Below are positions 37,280 through 50,199 of a DNA stretch of 64,000 nt, piece after piece (the stretch's first letter is position 1; every line of letters begins with the position of its first letter). The stretch lies in contig CP136069.1 of assembly GCA_032622095.1 (NCBI GenBank), positions 89,817,878-89,881,877 on the forward strand. The letters are read 5' to 3'. This DNA comes from Siphonodentalium dalli. Its lineage: Eukaryota; Mollusca; Scaphopoda; Gadilida; Siphonodentaliidae. The notes beneath the pieces are model-generated. The model had not been told where the DNA came from and searched no databases. It worked only from the letters and a program-made list of their open reading frames with translations. The position numbers and the translations under genes are program-made.

Positions 37280-37578
37280 GGTAATTATAAGAAAATTGAA
37301 CGTCGTGTTTGGAACTCCACCCCTCTCGACATTCGTCGTTCGCATTCTATTGACATCTTCAAGCAACGACTTAAGAAGCATCTCTTCAAGATTTACCCTC
37401 ACACAACTAGCCGTAGATAGCAACATTGCATCATTCTCCTTATCCATATATTGTATAAATTCTAATGTCTGTACATGTATATAACCTGCATATAGAGTCC
37501 CAAGCGCTTCGAGCTACACCATGGATGAAGCGCTATATAAATGCTATATATTATTATTATTATTATTATTATTATTAT
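37280..37578 (+). pseudogene. LINE ORF2 C-terminus and 3' end
   Basis: The forward frame ending at 37420 encodes RRVWNSTPLDIRRSHSIDIF then KQRLKKHLF, the usual C-terminal signature of L2/CR1-grade reverse transcriptase proteins (W-N-S-x-P...I-R...F-K..L-K..LF). A 3' UTR with 'gaagcgctatataaatg' follows, then an (ATT)n tail at 37550-37578. It is strongly 5' truncated to about 300 bp. Confidence 0.8.
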
Positions 37579-38396
37579 GACTCTTGGTATTTATATATTC
37601 ACCGCCATCGTTATCATTTGTCCAATCCTGTATTTGTATTTATGATCCATCAGTTTACATGTGTTATGACATTTTATTGAAATAAAGAATGAAAATAAAA
37701 AATAATTTCTTGTCATTACTGATCGTTGATCGGAAAATTACCAGGTGCCGAAACGTCAGAAGTGCCGAAAAATTATTCTTTTGGACCAGATTTCTATGCA
37801 TACGGAGTCGAGCATGGTGAAGTTGGTAGCACAGACCTCCATCTGTATGTGGCTTCAATTTTCTGCACGCATGTAGTCCTTTGTTGGAATTAACAGAGAA
37901 TGTCAAATGTAAAGAATAACATTATTAACTCATGTGACAATCGGTTCTAATGTGGTCTAATGTGGAAACCTTCTGCACTTACATTATCGTTTCGTCTGTC
38001 TGTCGTCTGCTGTTATTACCGGAACACCACGCCAAATGAGTAATAGACCATTTGTCTATGAGTACGTACTGTTCTATTGTGGTCCAACTTTCTTACTCTG
38101 ATCTTTGAAAGCTTCCATTTCTTCCTTTCATACTCATACTACACATGCACCTGACAGCAATCATAGCATGCATTAGTTTTCAAATACAGAGTACCTACGC
38201 CAAATGTCATAACAATTGAACCGAGATATTTGGAGGAAAAAAACCCGAACGGCGAACTTAGTTTTTGAAGTGTTTAGTTAGTTTACATAAGTTTGGGACA
38301 GGTCCAATTATCTTCTGTCAAATAAAACCACAGACCAATTAGACAGATTATTAATATGTTGGTTTTTCGCAAAAATAAAATTAGGTCGTCGTTTAA

Positions 38397-38448
38397 ATGT
38401 TCAGATAATAAGTTCAACAAACTGCCATTGAACTTATTATCTGGACAT
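38397..38448. repeat. Hairpin with ~20-bp arms
   Basis: TGTTCAGATAATAAGTTCAA and the near reverse complement TTGAACTTATTATCTGGACA face each other across a short loop. No poly-T or gene context defines a function. Confidence 0.7.
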
Positions 38449-38599
38449 TTTCCACCAATGAAGATAAATTCCTTTTGCACTTCTATTATATATTCGTCTG
38501 TCAATCGTCTGCTTTTGTTACATGAGCATTACATCAAATCAATAATAGACCATTCCAATGTACACATTTATAACTGAGTGAGAGAATCCATTTAGTAAA

Positions 38600-40080
38600 G
38601 AAATGGTTAACATTTATAGCATGGGCATTGAGGGCCATGTGCGTTTTGCTGCTGATTCGGGACAGGTCCGCTCTCTGGACGCCGATACAAGACGATATCG
38701 ATCCGAAGAAAAGACGATTGATGGTACGTTTCTCCGAATGAAATAAATCTGGAGAGCGACCCAGTAACGATTGTGCATTGTGTACAAGCTGATACGTGCC
38801 GGATCAGGCCCATTCGTCTTCTGATTAGGATAGAAAACTCGCCACCGAAAGCCGCACCACACACGACGGAAAGCATGGTCCGCGCGCGCAATAAATTGGA
38901 AGACTCTTTGAATACTCCCCGAGCTCGCTTCTCGTGGCGGGGAATCATAAACCACGGTATACCTTATCAGCCATCAGTCTATCTATACAGCGTCGGCATA
39001 TTGGTGTGTCATGTGTATTGGTGTTTGTTCTTAGTCTCCCGCAGCTAAAATGGAATTATCTAATAGTCACACAGGTTATCCAACACTTTTGCAACTTGGT
39101 TCCGCTTGTGAATCAAACACGGAGTGTACCTCATTGAAGCAGGATGATAACAAATGAGACCTAAAGCGCAGGATCCTCAATGTTCGGACTCGGTGAGTGT
39201 TTCTCAACTTTCACAAAATCTCAAAATGACTCTCGTTGTGTATATGCTTTTGGGTGCATTCAAATTTAGTCGGAGCTAAATCCCTAGTTAAGTGGTCCTG
39301 TTGTTTGCTATGCTGTTGGTTGTTTTTGTTGAATTCATATGAATGCTGGTGGGGGAAATGATTTTGTTAAGAAAAAGTACCGTTATATTTTTTAAATTTT
39401 CATTATCACAGCTTTTGGATAAACTGAACGAATCGATGAAATGCCATTATGTGTATAGAGCATTCAATCACATAATTTATATATTATAAACACTGCATTT
39501 TTCTCAAATCGCGAAAATGACAAAATATAATGGTACCTTTTTCTTAGAGGCATAATTTTGCCATACTAGAATCATAGCAATTTAGCAGGACTCACCAACA
39601 TCATAGCAAATTAGAAAGACGACTTCACCAGGAGTGAGCTACATGTAATGCAAATATTATCTGCAAGGTTACATGTTACATTCACACAACATCGTCTGGC
39701 TAATATTCATGATATCCTTCATACACAGCTCTCTACTGCCACATTCGAATTACTAAATATGTTACTTGTTTTATCGCTCATCATAGAAACGAAATGTCAC
39801 AAGTTATTACACGATTGATTCTTGCAAGATATGTGAAGGCAAATGCCAGTTTTATAACGTGAAGAATCTCATATGTATCACAGGTCATGCGTACTATTTC
39901 GTATGTGCATTTTATATGTAGTGTTTCGTTCATATCCTTGCACAATATACAGCCCTCTATACACGACGAATTACCTAAACAAAATACCAGTATGTGAACC
40001 TACCCGTAGGAACATACTTGTGCATCTATATTTGAAAAAAGCACTTTGAAAATGTAACTAACCTTAACACTAAGCATTGC
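38600..40080. other. No supported gene; local GC-richer patch
   Basis: Positions 38630-38960 are visibly GC-richer than the surroundings and open in several frames on both strands, with no recognisable protein and no clear splice signals. The rest shows nothing. Confidence 0.4.
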
Positions 40081-40189
40081 CGCGTGCTTTATGTCACTCG
40101 TCCCTGTCCCTTACTAAACATACTAATTGACGCAACAAGATTATATGAATTTAACTCTCAACAAGCCAACAATATCGTATCAGGGGTTA

Positions 40190-40510
40190 GGTCCATTACT
40201 TTGCAAACTAATGCATTCCCGTTACCATTATTTGCCATTTTCGCATTACAAATACAATTACTTTCAAAACTAGAAGTGATACAATACCATTATAACTTTA
40301 CAATTACTGTTCAAATGAGAAGTAATGCATTACCATTATTCGCAATTTTAGCATTACAATTAACATTCCCATTACTTTAAAAAGAGAAGTAATGCTTTAC
40401 CATTATTTGCAATTTTCGCATTATAAATACCATTACAATTACTGTTCAAATGAAAAGCAATGCATTCCATTTACCATTACGTTCAAAAGTCATGCGTTGC
40501 CATTACTTTC
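40190..40510. repeat. Degenerate tandem repeat 'aatgcattaccattattt'
   Basis: Three to four related units combine 'taatgcattaccattatt', 'gcaattttcgcattac' and 'caattactgttcaaatga'. Spacing varies between about 65 and 115 bp. Confidence 0.75.
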
Positions 40511-40519
40511 AGTTTGTTG

Positions 40520-42120
40520 GGTTTAAAATTAAAATATTAAAGAATGTGCTTGTGATCTCCCTGCGTACCAAAAGTCACACCGCCACTAAGGTTCTATCCA
40601 ATTTAATTTAATTTTATAAATTATAAATGAAGGTTTCGTGTGCTACCTGGCCTATGGGAATGAGATAACGGTAGTCGTAATTTCCCTTAAACAATATGAG
40701 ACATTTTATAAGCGATATACGTTTTAAAACAAATGGTAAACAAGAAGAACCATTACCTACCCTAACTCAACCAAGACAATGTTACATTCTTTAGGCCTAT
40801 AAGATAAGTGACGAGAATCTTACCCCCACCCTGAACTAAAAAAATCATTATACCATATAATATCAATGGTCTCTCGTCACGCGATATATATATGTATACG
40901 ATTACCGTAAACATATATCGCTTGGCCATTGAGTAGCATACATAAATAGATGGCATGTATTATGTTGTATTTATTTAAGAAATAACTCTTGTTTCGATTA
41001 AGGTTATGTAGTTATAACCGAAAAGTTTTAAGTTAAATTCTATAACGTGGAAATTGATATGAAGCATGTCAGTCAAACATCCAATTCTCAGTGGTCAAGT
41101 GGTGTCACGAATTCGTCGCTTTTGATTGGCTAGTGGTCAGCTAGTGTACACGCGCTGATCAACTGATCGCTCCACTGTGGCAGCAGGTGTTCTAGAAATA
41201 TTTCGCATGTACTGTGACACGTGTTGCTAGTTTCTGATACTACATTTATTTTCAAATGTTAGCTCGATCGAGTTTTGTTGACTTTTCTTGGTACTTATCC
41301 ACCTAAGTACTGATGGGTAATTAGCAGTAAATTTAATAGCAGAGCAGTACTAACTGAAGGATTTTTTATGCAGCATCGGAATCCCCGTTTATGTCGCAAA
41401 AAGTATCGAAAAATGTTCATGTAAATTTTAGGCAGGCGGTATTTTGGCGTGGTCATATGGCACGATGCTACTATGAGTGCTGTCATTTCAGAAGTAATCA
41501 AGAGATGTAGGTTATCTATAAATAACTCTATTGGCTAAATATGTGACAACCAGTGGTTTTATAGTATTCTGTGGATTGACAGCTTATGACTAAATTATAT
41601 TGCATATAGTTACCAAACTGAGTATCCTCGCAAAACCTGTATATATATATCACATACGTAATTATAATTCTTCATCTACGGAGGAAATTCAAGTATATAT
41701 AATAATATATAGGCCTAAAAAGGGGCAGCATAGATTTAGCAACGGGCAGTGCCTTTAGCGTCAAACATTATATAGTAGTATTTTCAAATTTAACTAAAGA
41801 ATTATGTGCGTTTCCGTACGCCAATTCTTCGTGAATTGTAAGCAGTAAAATACTAAGAACAGCATGCATATTGACAATGAATTCCTATCAATATACCAGT
41901 ATCATATTATTGAGGTCAAGAATAATAAAGTATCGCTAAGTCATATTATTTCGAGAGAGAAAAAACCCATAACAAAGGGCCGAACGAGGTTACGGAGAAT
42001 GGCATGGGAGAGGATGCACCCATAAGCGAGACCAGCACTCGTCATCCAGTACCATTGTCTGCAAAATTGGCTATGTCATAAAATTTCGCAAAATTAGACA
42101 AATAAATATGTTTTAAACTA
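40520..42120. other. No supported gene
   Basis: This is AT-rich sequence with short open frames only. Nothing is recognised. Confidence 0.45.
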
Positions 42121-42234
42121 AAAGAATGACAGTTTCCCCATCTCACCCTTCACACGGGGGGGGGGCTATTTATTAGAGATATAAAGTGTTGACAGTGTTT
42201 ATATTCATTTGTCCCCACATCCGGTTGTAACTAG

Positions 42235-42340
42235 CAATCTGATTGGCTACAACGCCACGTTTAAATCACCATGTCCCCCGCCACCCTTGACAGCGGGGGT
42301 ATAAGAGAACGTGCGCCGCGGGGTTCAAAATCGACATCCA
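42235..42340 (+). promoter_or_regulatory. Weak promoter-like segment
   Basis: An inverted CCAAT box (attggct at about 42242) lies about 58 bp before a TATA-like 'ggtataagag' at 42298, followed by a GC-rich 'gtgcgccgcgggg'. No coding frame follows within reach, so this is only suggestive. Confidence 0.2.
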
Positions 42341-42628
42341 GGTATTAAATCTCCATGTACCCCCGATGTTGCCGAAGATAACTAATAATATAACTATAAG
42401 ATAAGCAAAGAACACCTGAACTATAATTCTATATATGAGACCAGAATCTCAACTTTTAGCCTTAAAAATAAACTCAACGAGTTTTGGAGTCCAACAAGCA
42501 GCTTATATAATTATATATGATGTGGCGGTGTCTATATAGTTTATAAAATATGCATAGATATAATTTATCCATCACCTTTGTCGTCTACTATATAGATAAA
42601 GGCTGCAAAATAAACCATTGCTTTATTT

Positions 42629-42678
42629 TAGCACGTGCTAAAATAGCTTTATTTTAGCACGTGCTAAAATAAAGCAAG
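42629..42678. repeat. Tandem palindromes with CACGTG cores
   Basis: Two copies of 'ttttagcacgtgctaaaa' lie 27 bp apart, each a perfect palindrome centred on CACGTG (E-box). The whole stretch gcttta...taaagc is also an inverted repeat. It could be a bHLH-binding site pair or simply a palindromic repeat. Confidence 0.8.
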
Positions 42679-43009
42679 AACTACTAAAGCTATCATAATA
42701 AAGTCACATGCTCAGAACTACAACCGAAAAGCTTGCATTCGATTTTAATTGTTTCCTAAAGAATTCCCCATTAATTTCTTTTTCCATTTAACAAATTTAA
42801 CAGACGTTAACTACTTTTAAACTTTGGCGATGGATAAAGTTTGACAAGATACTAGGTTTATTTCGCTCGTATGATTCAGCAAATGGGGAACCTCGCTAAA
42901 GCTCGGCCCCATTTGCCAAATAATACTCGCGAAAATAAACCTTATATCTCGTCAAACTATATGGATATTCTATATATATTTTCCACACTGTATGCTATTT
43001 ATTTAATAT

Positions 43010-43207
<198 letters not shown>

Positions 43208-43739
43208 GATGGCGTGTAAGAACCAGATAATAATCGAGTAATGCCAAGTGTAGATATACACAATAACCTTCCAGTGTTTCACTCCGAATATATGCCGTGC
43301 CTCGAATATCTCTATTATCCTTAAAACTACAGATATGCAGTACACATAACATCTCTTACTGCGTGATCTAATATTGTATACCCAATGGGGAATATATGAA
43401 TGGCAATTGCGCATAAAACACAAACGGGCCCATTGTTCCCAGTACATGGCTTTCGAAAATTTCAATATTCATGATTGTTACTGTTACGATATTGTGTTGG
43501 TTCGATCCACACACACATCTCTGAATTCTGGGAAACATCGCAGGAGATTCAGGTCAATACCGGTCAGACCTTAGATCGGCTTTCTCGTAATGTGCTATAT
43601 CTTTGTAATCAATGAAGGTTTGTACACACAACAACTTGAACTGGAATATATGCCCTCAAATTGTTGCTAAAATTGTCACTTTCATCGGGTTTAGGCACTT
43701 TTCACACACGATACGCTGTTCCCAGGTTATAGAGACAAT

Positions 43740-44355
43740 ATTTGGGTCGTATTGGCGTTTTGTTTTGCTTGTCACACAGCGATCGAAACTATTCACCTAC
43801 ACTTGGGTCGGGCGTTTTGTTTTGATTGTCACACAGCGACCGAGACTATTCACACCTACACTTGGGTTGGGCGTTTTGTTTGTTTTGATTGTCATACAGC
43901 AACCGTGACTATTTACACATACACTTGGGTCGTATTTGGCGTTTTGTTTTGCTTGTCACAAAGCGACCGAGACTATTCCACCTATACACTTGGGTCGGGC
44001 GTTTTGTTTTACTTGTCACACAGCGAATGAGACTATTCACACCTACACTTGGGTCGTATTTGGTGTTTTGTTTTGATTGTCACACAGCGACCGTGACTAT
44101 TCACACCTACACTTGGGTTTGGCGTTTTGTTTTGATTGTCACACAGCGACCGTGACTATTCACACCTACACTTGGATCGGGCGTTTTGTTGATTGTCACA
44201 CAGCGATCGTGACTATTCACACCTACACTTGGGTCGGACGTTTTGTTTTGATTGTCACACAGCGACCGTGACTATTCACACATACACTTGGGTCGTATTT
44301 TGCGTTTTGTTTTAATTGCCACACAGCGACCGAGACTTTTCACACATACACTTGT
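43740..44355. repeat. ~60-bp minisatellite, about ten units
   Basis: Each unit holds 'cacttgggtcg', 'gcgttttgttttgattgtca' and 'cacagcgaccg(a/t)gactatt'. Unit starts near 43801, 43860, 43923, 43988, 44047, 44108, 44169, 44227 and 44287 give spacings of 58-65 bp. Some units carry a 'tatt' addition after tcg. All three forward frames stay open for parts of it, which reflects the period and not coding. Confidence 0.93.
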
Positions 44356-44989
44356 CCTTAATCCTATTGTTTTGATACACTTTCTTCCTACAATTTATTA
44401 CACTATTTTTTCATCGGATAAAGGACCAACAAACATAAAAGAACACTTTTGAATAATCTGGCAGGCATAAATACTCATTACTGATTCATCTTTTCAAGAC
44501 ACTAGACACTATGTAGTTTTAAGGTGATCTTTCCTAAATAAAATAGTTCTGAAAATGGCTGGCAAAAATATTAAATATGTAATGAATAATGTTTTATTTA
44601 TTTTCTCGCAGACAGTCATGCATGATTTCAGATGGAGGACGGAGCGCATACCCTAGCTGGGTTCATAGTCTAGATAATGCATTGTGTTTTTTTTTATATA
44701 TTTCTTGTAAAACTGTCTATCGACCTACATAAACAAAATGGTTGTTCTTTTTAAACCACATTTTAATAATTCTAACATATCTCTCATGTTGTGATGATTA
44801 ATTAATAGTTGTTGTTATAGTACTATATCATACCTTTCCCTTAAGGACATAATTGGGTATTTGTAGAAACCGTGCTCAGTTTCCAGTTTCGCCAAGCGCT
44901 CACCAAAGCACATTCACTGTAAATTTATAAATATTAGTACCCGGTAACATTCGGAGAGTAATGGATGGATCGTACCCATATTCGAACAT

Positions 44990-45250
44990 GACCTGTATAT
45001 AGGGCTGATAAACTCATATACCACATTTGATTCAGATATGATCACACAAACTGAAGTTATCATCCGGAAACCAGAAAATTACAAGATTCTAAGTAAAAAA
45101 AAAAAAAGGGCCATAACTCTCGCAAAAACCCATATTCGAACTTGACCTGTATTTTGGTCTGATAAACTCACCTATGAAATTTGCATTTGATCTAATAACC
45201 GAAACTAAAGTTATCATCCGGAAACCATTTCCGGACGCACGGACGGACGG
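44990..45250. repeat. Two-copy ~140-bp tandem repeat
   Basis: The phrases 'cccatattcgaac(a/t)tgacctg', 'ctgataaactca' and 'gttatcatccggaaacca' occur in the same order at 44978-45072 and 45130-45227. A cggacggacggacacc run follows. Confidence 0.8.
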
Positions 45251-46362
45251 ACACCGGCTATTTTAATAGACCCCCGAGAGAAAAAATTCGGCGGACAAAA
45301 ATGCACATACCGGCAGCGTTCAGATATCGCGTAGCGAGGGAACTGAACTCGGATTTGATTAACCATGGTATGTTTATCACAATATTAGTTTTAGCAGTCC
45401 ATTGGGTGAGACATTTCATGAATTCCGAGTGAGTCATTTGCCACAATGTCGGTGGAAGTATAAGTACATGGGGCGCGAGTCTATATGGCTTAACTATGTT
45501 CGAAAAACTCGATTTTTATTCGCTAATTGGGAGTTATGGTCCGCCATATCTAAAGATGACACTCGCAACATTAAATCATTTCTTTTTTGACAACATAATT
45601 ATGTTAAACTTTTCAACGATAAAAAAAATGAACATATCACATTCATCACTAATATTATGGTATTTGCTTCATTTACCAGTACACCTGATATCTTATATGG
45701 CGAAACTCAATATAACCAACCACTGGCTCCCCGTCAAAAGAGGACGATGACGTAATAGCGGAACTAAAACTAAAAGTGGTATGGGCGAACAACGAGGATA
45801 TTTGTGTTTATAAAGCTTGTCTTATTTAAAAAAAAACAGAATGTAGTATGATACTAAATTTGAGTTGGATCTATAGCTCTATAGGAATCTAACGGCTGAT
45901 GCCAAATCCCATTGCTCCCTTTAATTATTCATATACATAATGGTTTCATGTTGCACGCGTATATTATATATATTTGAGGAGAAATACATATGATTTAAAA
46001 AAAAATTCCTGTTGAGAATATTATGCCATGTTTACGGTGTAATTAAATATTTGCGCATTTTCCACATTTATGCCGGGGGACCGGGGAGGGATAGTAAACA
46101 ATTTGCAGGAATGTATGCCGATTTTGTTGTTGTTGTTGTTGTTGGCATCTGGCATTTTCGGCGACCCACCACCCCCAAACCTGCCAAAAAAAGGAGAGAT
46201 AATTTGTTTGACACCACCCCCAACAAAAATGTCACTAATTTAGGTCTAAAACGGCATAAAGACCTTTCTATCACTGATATGACTGGGAAATTATCTCATT
46301 TAGTCATAAAGACAGTTTAACCTGTCTCAGAATCTGTTTTAATTGCAAAGATGGTTAAAGGT

Positions 46363-46832
46363 ACTCAACCCGTAACGAGGGTCCCCATCTCAACAGATTC
46401 CAACAACAACAATCCGATCAGAGGTCTTATATTACTATTTCTTTGGCTTTGGGGGTAAAAAATATTTGATTCGAGTCGAGGAACCCATCAAACAAAGCTC
46501 AGAGTTATTAGATATTGATTTTTCAAATTTGTTATGTTCTCGAGATGAGTACTAATAACTGCCGTAATCTGCTCTGGATGTGTACTCCAAATCTATTCAA
46601 ACAGACAAGGATGAATAACTCTAAAATCAAGTGGTAATTTTAACGCAATTTTGACTGAGTTCTGGGCCAGATAGTATTCCCGATAATGAAAAATAATAGA
46701 TTTCTAAAATCGATATCTAACAAATCTGAGCTTTGATGGGTGACTTCCTCGACTCGAATCAAATATTTTTGACCCCCGAAGCCATTGAAATAGTAATTGA
46801 GAGGAGTTTTATCGGGTTGAGTATCTTTAATA
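46363..46832. mobile_element. Foldback element with diverged ~140-180-bp arms
   Basis: The left arm 46363-46540 and right arm 46690-46832 are inverted relatives. Both contain tactcaacccg, 'attactatttc', 'atatttgattcgagtcgag', 'cccatcaa' and 'agctcag'. The arms show many substitutions, so the element is older than the others here. The gattcgagt core is shared with 5480-5510. Confidence 0.7.
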
Positions 46833-46839
46833 CATGCAA

Positions 46840-47930
46840 ATATGATTTGTTTTCCCCAAAAAAACTTGCTGATAGGCATTTGTCTACCACATGCATGCAT
46901 TGGAGTTTCCAGGTCAGTGTGTGATGAGAGTATGATAGGTCTACCTGGGTGGTCCAATTATATACTGCTAAATGACACACTAGTATAAGGTATATGCATC
47001 CAATTTTACCCGAACAAAAATCACACATATCCCAGCATATCCAGTGAGATATCATTTTTCCCTGAAAGCTGCTATTACATGAACCGAACATGTATTTGGA
47101 CAATTGGTCGCAACACATTTAAGCTGATAACATATCAGGACATTGAACTAAATTTTGACTCTCGAGTCACTGTTGACATTTTGTAGACATATCCATCACA
47201 TTAGTTGTTAAGCTCCAATTGAACTAGAGTTAACATATTTTGAAAATAAATACATAAAGAGGATATTTGGAATTGGAAATATTATTTTATAAATTGCTGA
47301 TATCTGCAAACCTAGGTCATTGTGCAGGATACACACAATTCCATAAATTTCTAACTATTTTCTGACTAGTCTGTCAACCACCCAATATCTAGTATTACTC
47401 CATACCACTTTTGTTAATCTACTGGAACAACTTCTAATATACTCAATGGCAATCAGTCACTATGCCAGACTTGGATACTTTAGGTGTTGTGGTAGTAACA
47501 GTTCATCTGAGTTAATAGACATGCAAATAATTCATTGACAAGTTTGATGCATTGATGACAGTTGTTTTCTAGCCATTGGCTGGTCAGGTTAACGTTTGAG
47601 ACAGTTAGTTGTTCGCTCTTTTTCGATGCACACAATAATCTAGGCCTAAAGGACTTTTGTTACATGAGGCCAAGTTTATTCATTTCAGTTTTACATTTCT
47701 CGATGCTTCTTTCCGAATGGTGTCGGCAAAGAAGTTTTTCAACTCACCGTCCCATATACAACATGCCATAGCGTAGTGTCATCTCCACTAAGGCCCATAT
47801 ATGAGATCCCAGTAACATAAATATGGTGTTTTTGCCGTTAAAATATATTTTAAACTGTTACAAATGTCAAATATCGGCACAAATGGTCTTTAGTAAAAAA
47901 AAATGCATGAGGTTGTAAAAAATTCGTTTT
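46840..47930. other. No supported gene
   Basis: Short open frames only; nothing is recognised. Confidence 0.45.
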
Positions 47931-47937
47931 TGTTAGC

Positions 47938-48010
47938 GTCTCCTCGGACCACCCACCCACCTCGTCATACCTTCCTGCAAATTTTGTATTACCCCCCCCC
48001 CCCCCCCCCT
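47938..48010. repeat. C-rich dispersed repeat
   Basis: 'tcggaccacccacccacc' followed by a C-run of about 17, related to 30275-30350. Confidence 0.6.
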
Positions 48011-48330
48011 CTCTCTGTTTGAGTGTGCTATTACGCAAATTATTAGAAAATCAATGAAGTAAATTACCAGGCATTTCAAATTACTACTTTTAGAGGAAAA
48101 CAATAGCAGTTTTCGAGAGTCCAACAAATCTTATTAATAGTTTCAATCATTTGTATTAACGTGATGGGCATTATCATCCATAGCGACACATGGCCATTTC
48201 GATAACAAATGAAAATTTGTTCACGCACATTGAAGTAATGGACACACAGAGTCAGTGCCTGCACAAATCTGGTGTATCTATTCGCCAGAATATCAATAAT
48301 CATATGACCACATGCTGTTCCAATAAGCGA

Positions 48331-48606
48331 GATCACTGAGTCGCGGCCGTATTGGATTCATCCAGCCCCGTTCCGTGGTTTCAGAGATTTATCCAGCCCC
48401 GTTCCGTGGTTTCAGAGATTCAACCAGCCCAGGTTCCGTGGTTTAATGCTACAGGTCAAAGTTCTGGATTAGCATTTCCATGTATGGAACTTTTGAATAT
48501 TCATGCATGACTTTTGATATGGAAATGCTACACCAGAACTCTGACCTGTAGCACTAAAACCACGGAACCGGGCATGGTATATCAAATATGGCCGCGAGTT
48601 AGTGAC
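48331..48606. mobile_element. Foldback element with internal tandem repeat
   Basis: The outer arms are gagtcgcggccgtatt on the left and aatatggccgcgagtt on the right. The inner arms are ccgtggtttaatgctacagg and its partner cctgtagcactaaaaccacg. The left arm also contains a roughly 31-bp repeat (cagccccgttccgtggtttc) two and a half times, absent from the right arm. No ORF. Confidence 0.8.
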
Positions 48607-48875
48607 AGGGCGTATATAACGATAGATTCGTTATGCATGTATCAACCTTCGAACCCATGTTCATACTGAGACGCAGCTCCTCTCGATGAAAGTGGTTCCT
48701 TAATAACCCTTTCATGACTGGAGCTTCCTGAATTTTTGCGAAAACCCTGTGCCAATGCATTCTCTTATATATGCGAGTCGACCATAGGTCGCCTCGCATA
48801 TATAAGAGAATTTATTAATTAGCTATAGGTTATCGACCGCAATAAGTAGAATGCTGCCCGCATCATAAGTAACAA

Positions 48876-48960
48876 AAGTCGGCCAATAAGTAAAAAAGTC
48901 GGCCAATAAGTTAAAAAGTCGGCCAATAAATAGAAAGGCGTCCAATAAGTAAACGGTAAC
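48876..48960. repeat. ~22-bp minisatellite 'aaagtcggccaataagtaaa'
   Basis: Four units follow each other with small changes. Confidence 0.8.
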
Positions 48961-49296
48961 GTAAATGACGTCATACGTATTTAGCGCGATCGGCAAAGAA
49001 TATTGGGTCGACGGAAGATAGATTACAGTTGCTTTCTGGTGAATGGTGAATGGCGGACTGTCATTGTTTTTTTGTTTGGAGTAAATATGCGTAGATGTAT
49101 CCGTATCAATATCATTTCCAGTGGAAACAAACAGTACTGTGAAATCGCTCCAAGTTATTTACAAAGTTTCCAAGAATAAAAATTTGCTGGAATAATTGTT
49201 AATATAGCAAAGCACACAATGGTAGGCCTATATAGCTATGTTAATATATTCATCATGTGAAACAACAATTGCCAATGTTGCTAATTAATAAAATAC

Positions 49297-49433
49297 TTAT
49301 TAATTGGTTGTTTCCACATTGACCGAGTTATGAGGCCCCGGTCTGTCATATTAGCCTTCGGCCTGCGGCCTCAGGCCAATACGACAGACCTCGGCCTCAT
49401 AACTCGGCCAATATGGAAACAACCAATTAATAA
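49297..49433. mobile_element. 137-bp foldback element
   Basis: The arms of about 60 bp (ttattaattggttgtttcca and its reverse complement at the other end) are nearly perfect. The loop is a run of ggcc-rich palindromes (cggcctgcggcctcaggcc). There is no coding capacity. Confidence 0.85.
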
Positions 49434-49479
49434 CATATAGCAGTGGCCTAACAAATTTTAAATTAATTTTTATAGTTGT

Positions 49480-49735
49480 TAAAAAGTGTAAGAAAAAATG
49501 TAAAAAAAAATAATAAAAAATTGTCAAAGAATGTAAGAAATAATGCTACAAAATTAGAAACAAATTGTCAAAGAATGTAAGAAAAAATGATAAAAATTTA
49601 TAAAGAATGTAAGAAAAAATTATAAAATTGTTAAAGAATATAGGAAAAAATGATAAAAATTGTTATAGAATGTAAGAAAAAAATATTAAAAATGATAAAA
49701 ATTGTTAAAGAATGTAAGACAAATTGATAATAAAA
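49480..49735. repeat. AT-rich minisatellite 'aaagaatgtaagaaaaaatgat'
   Basis: About seven units of 35-40 bp with 'attgttaaagaatgtaagaa' cores and variable A-runs. Confidence 0.8.
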
Positions 49736-50199
49736 AAAAGTTAGGCCAAAGCATTCTCTTATATATGCGATGCGACATATGGTCGACTCGCATATATAAG
49801 AGAATGCATTGGCACAGTGTCTTTAATGTTGCGCCAGCGCAGCTCCAACCATGAAAGGGTTAAGGATGTCCCCGCTGCTGATGTCGTTATGTAGGTCGTG
49901 TGTACTATCAGCGCAGTCCGGTCTATATATATATACGAGGTAAGCGCGAATTCTAATCGCGACATGGGCGAAATTCGGGACCGATTTTCAAGACTTGATC
50001 CGAATTGAGGGACATCAATGTTCCATTCCGATCTATACATGGCCGTTTCGATAACATTTAAAGGAGAATTTATTCACGCACAATTCACCGATGAACAATC
50101 ATACTGAGTCAGTGCGTCGGTAAAGCTGATTTATTACACACTTAGTCGTGATTTATAAGGATTTCTCGTTGAATTAAAAGTGATAATGTCACACCTGTG

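Larger units (their letters stand above)
48704..49862. mobile_element. Double-hairpin TTAA-type element, expanded form
   Basis: The left end CCCTTTCATGACTGGAGC (48707 onward, preceded by TTAATAA) leads into hairpin 'gcgagtcgaccataggtcgc' at 48773. The right end has hairpin 'gcgacatatggtcgactcgc', then 'aatgttgcgccagcgcagc' and CATGAAAGGGTTAA at 49851-49862. Left and right halves match the units in 57240-58625. About 0.9 kb between the hairpins carries unrelated repeats (48876-48960 and 49480-49735, and the foldback at 49297). CCCTTT ends with TTAA suggest a piggyBac-type origin. It may instead be two separate partial copies. Confidence 0.55.

Noticed and set aside
38607-39048. Frames on both strands in a GC-richer patch
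   Set aside because: Several overlapping frames are open at once, which GC composition alone explains; no family is recognised.
43740-44355. Possible CRISPR array or repeat protein
   Set aside because: There are no unique spacers between constant repeats, and the unit length is not a multiple of three throughout.
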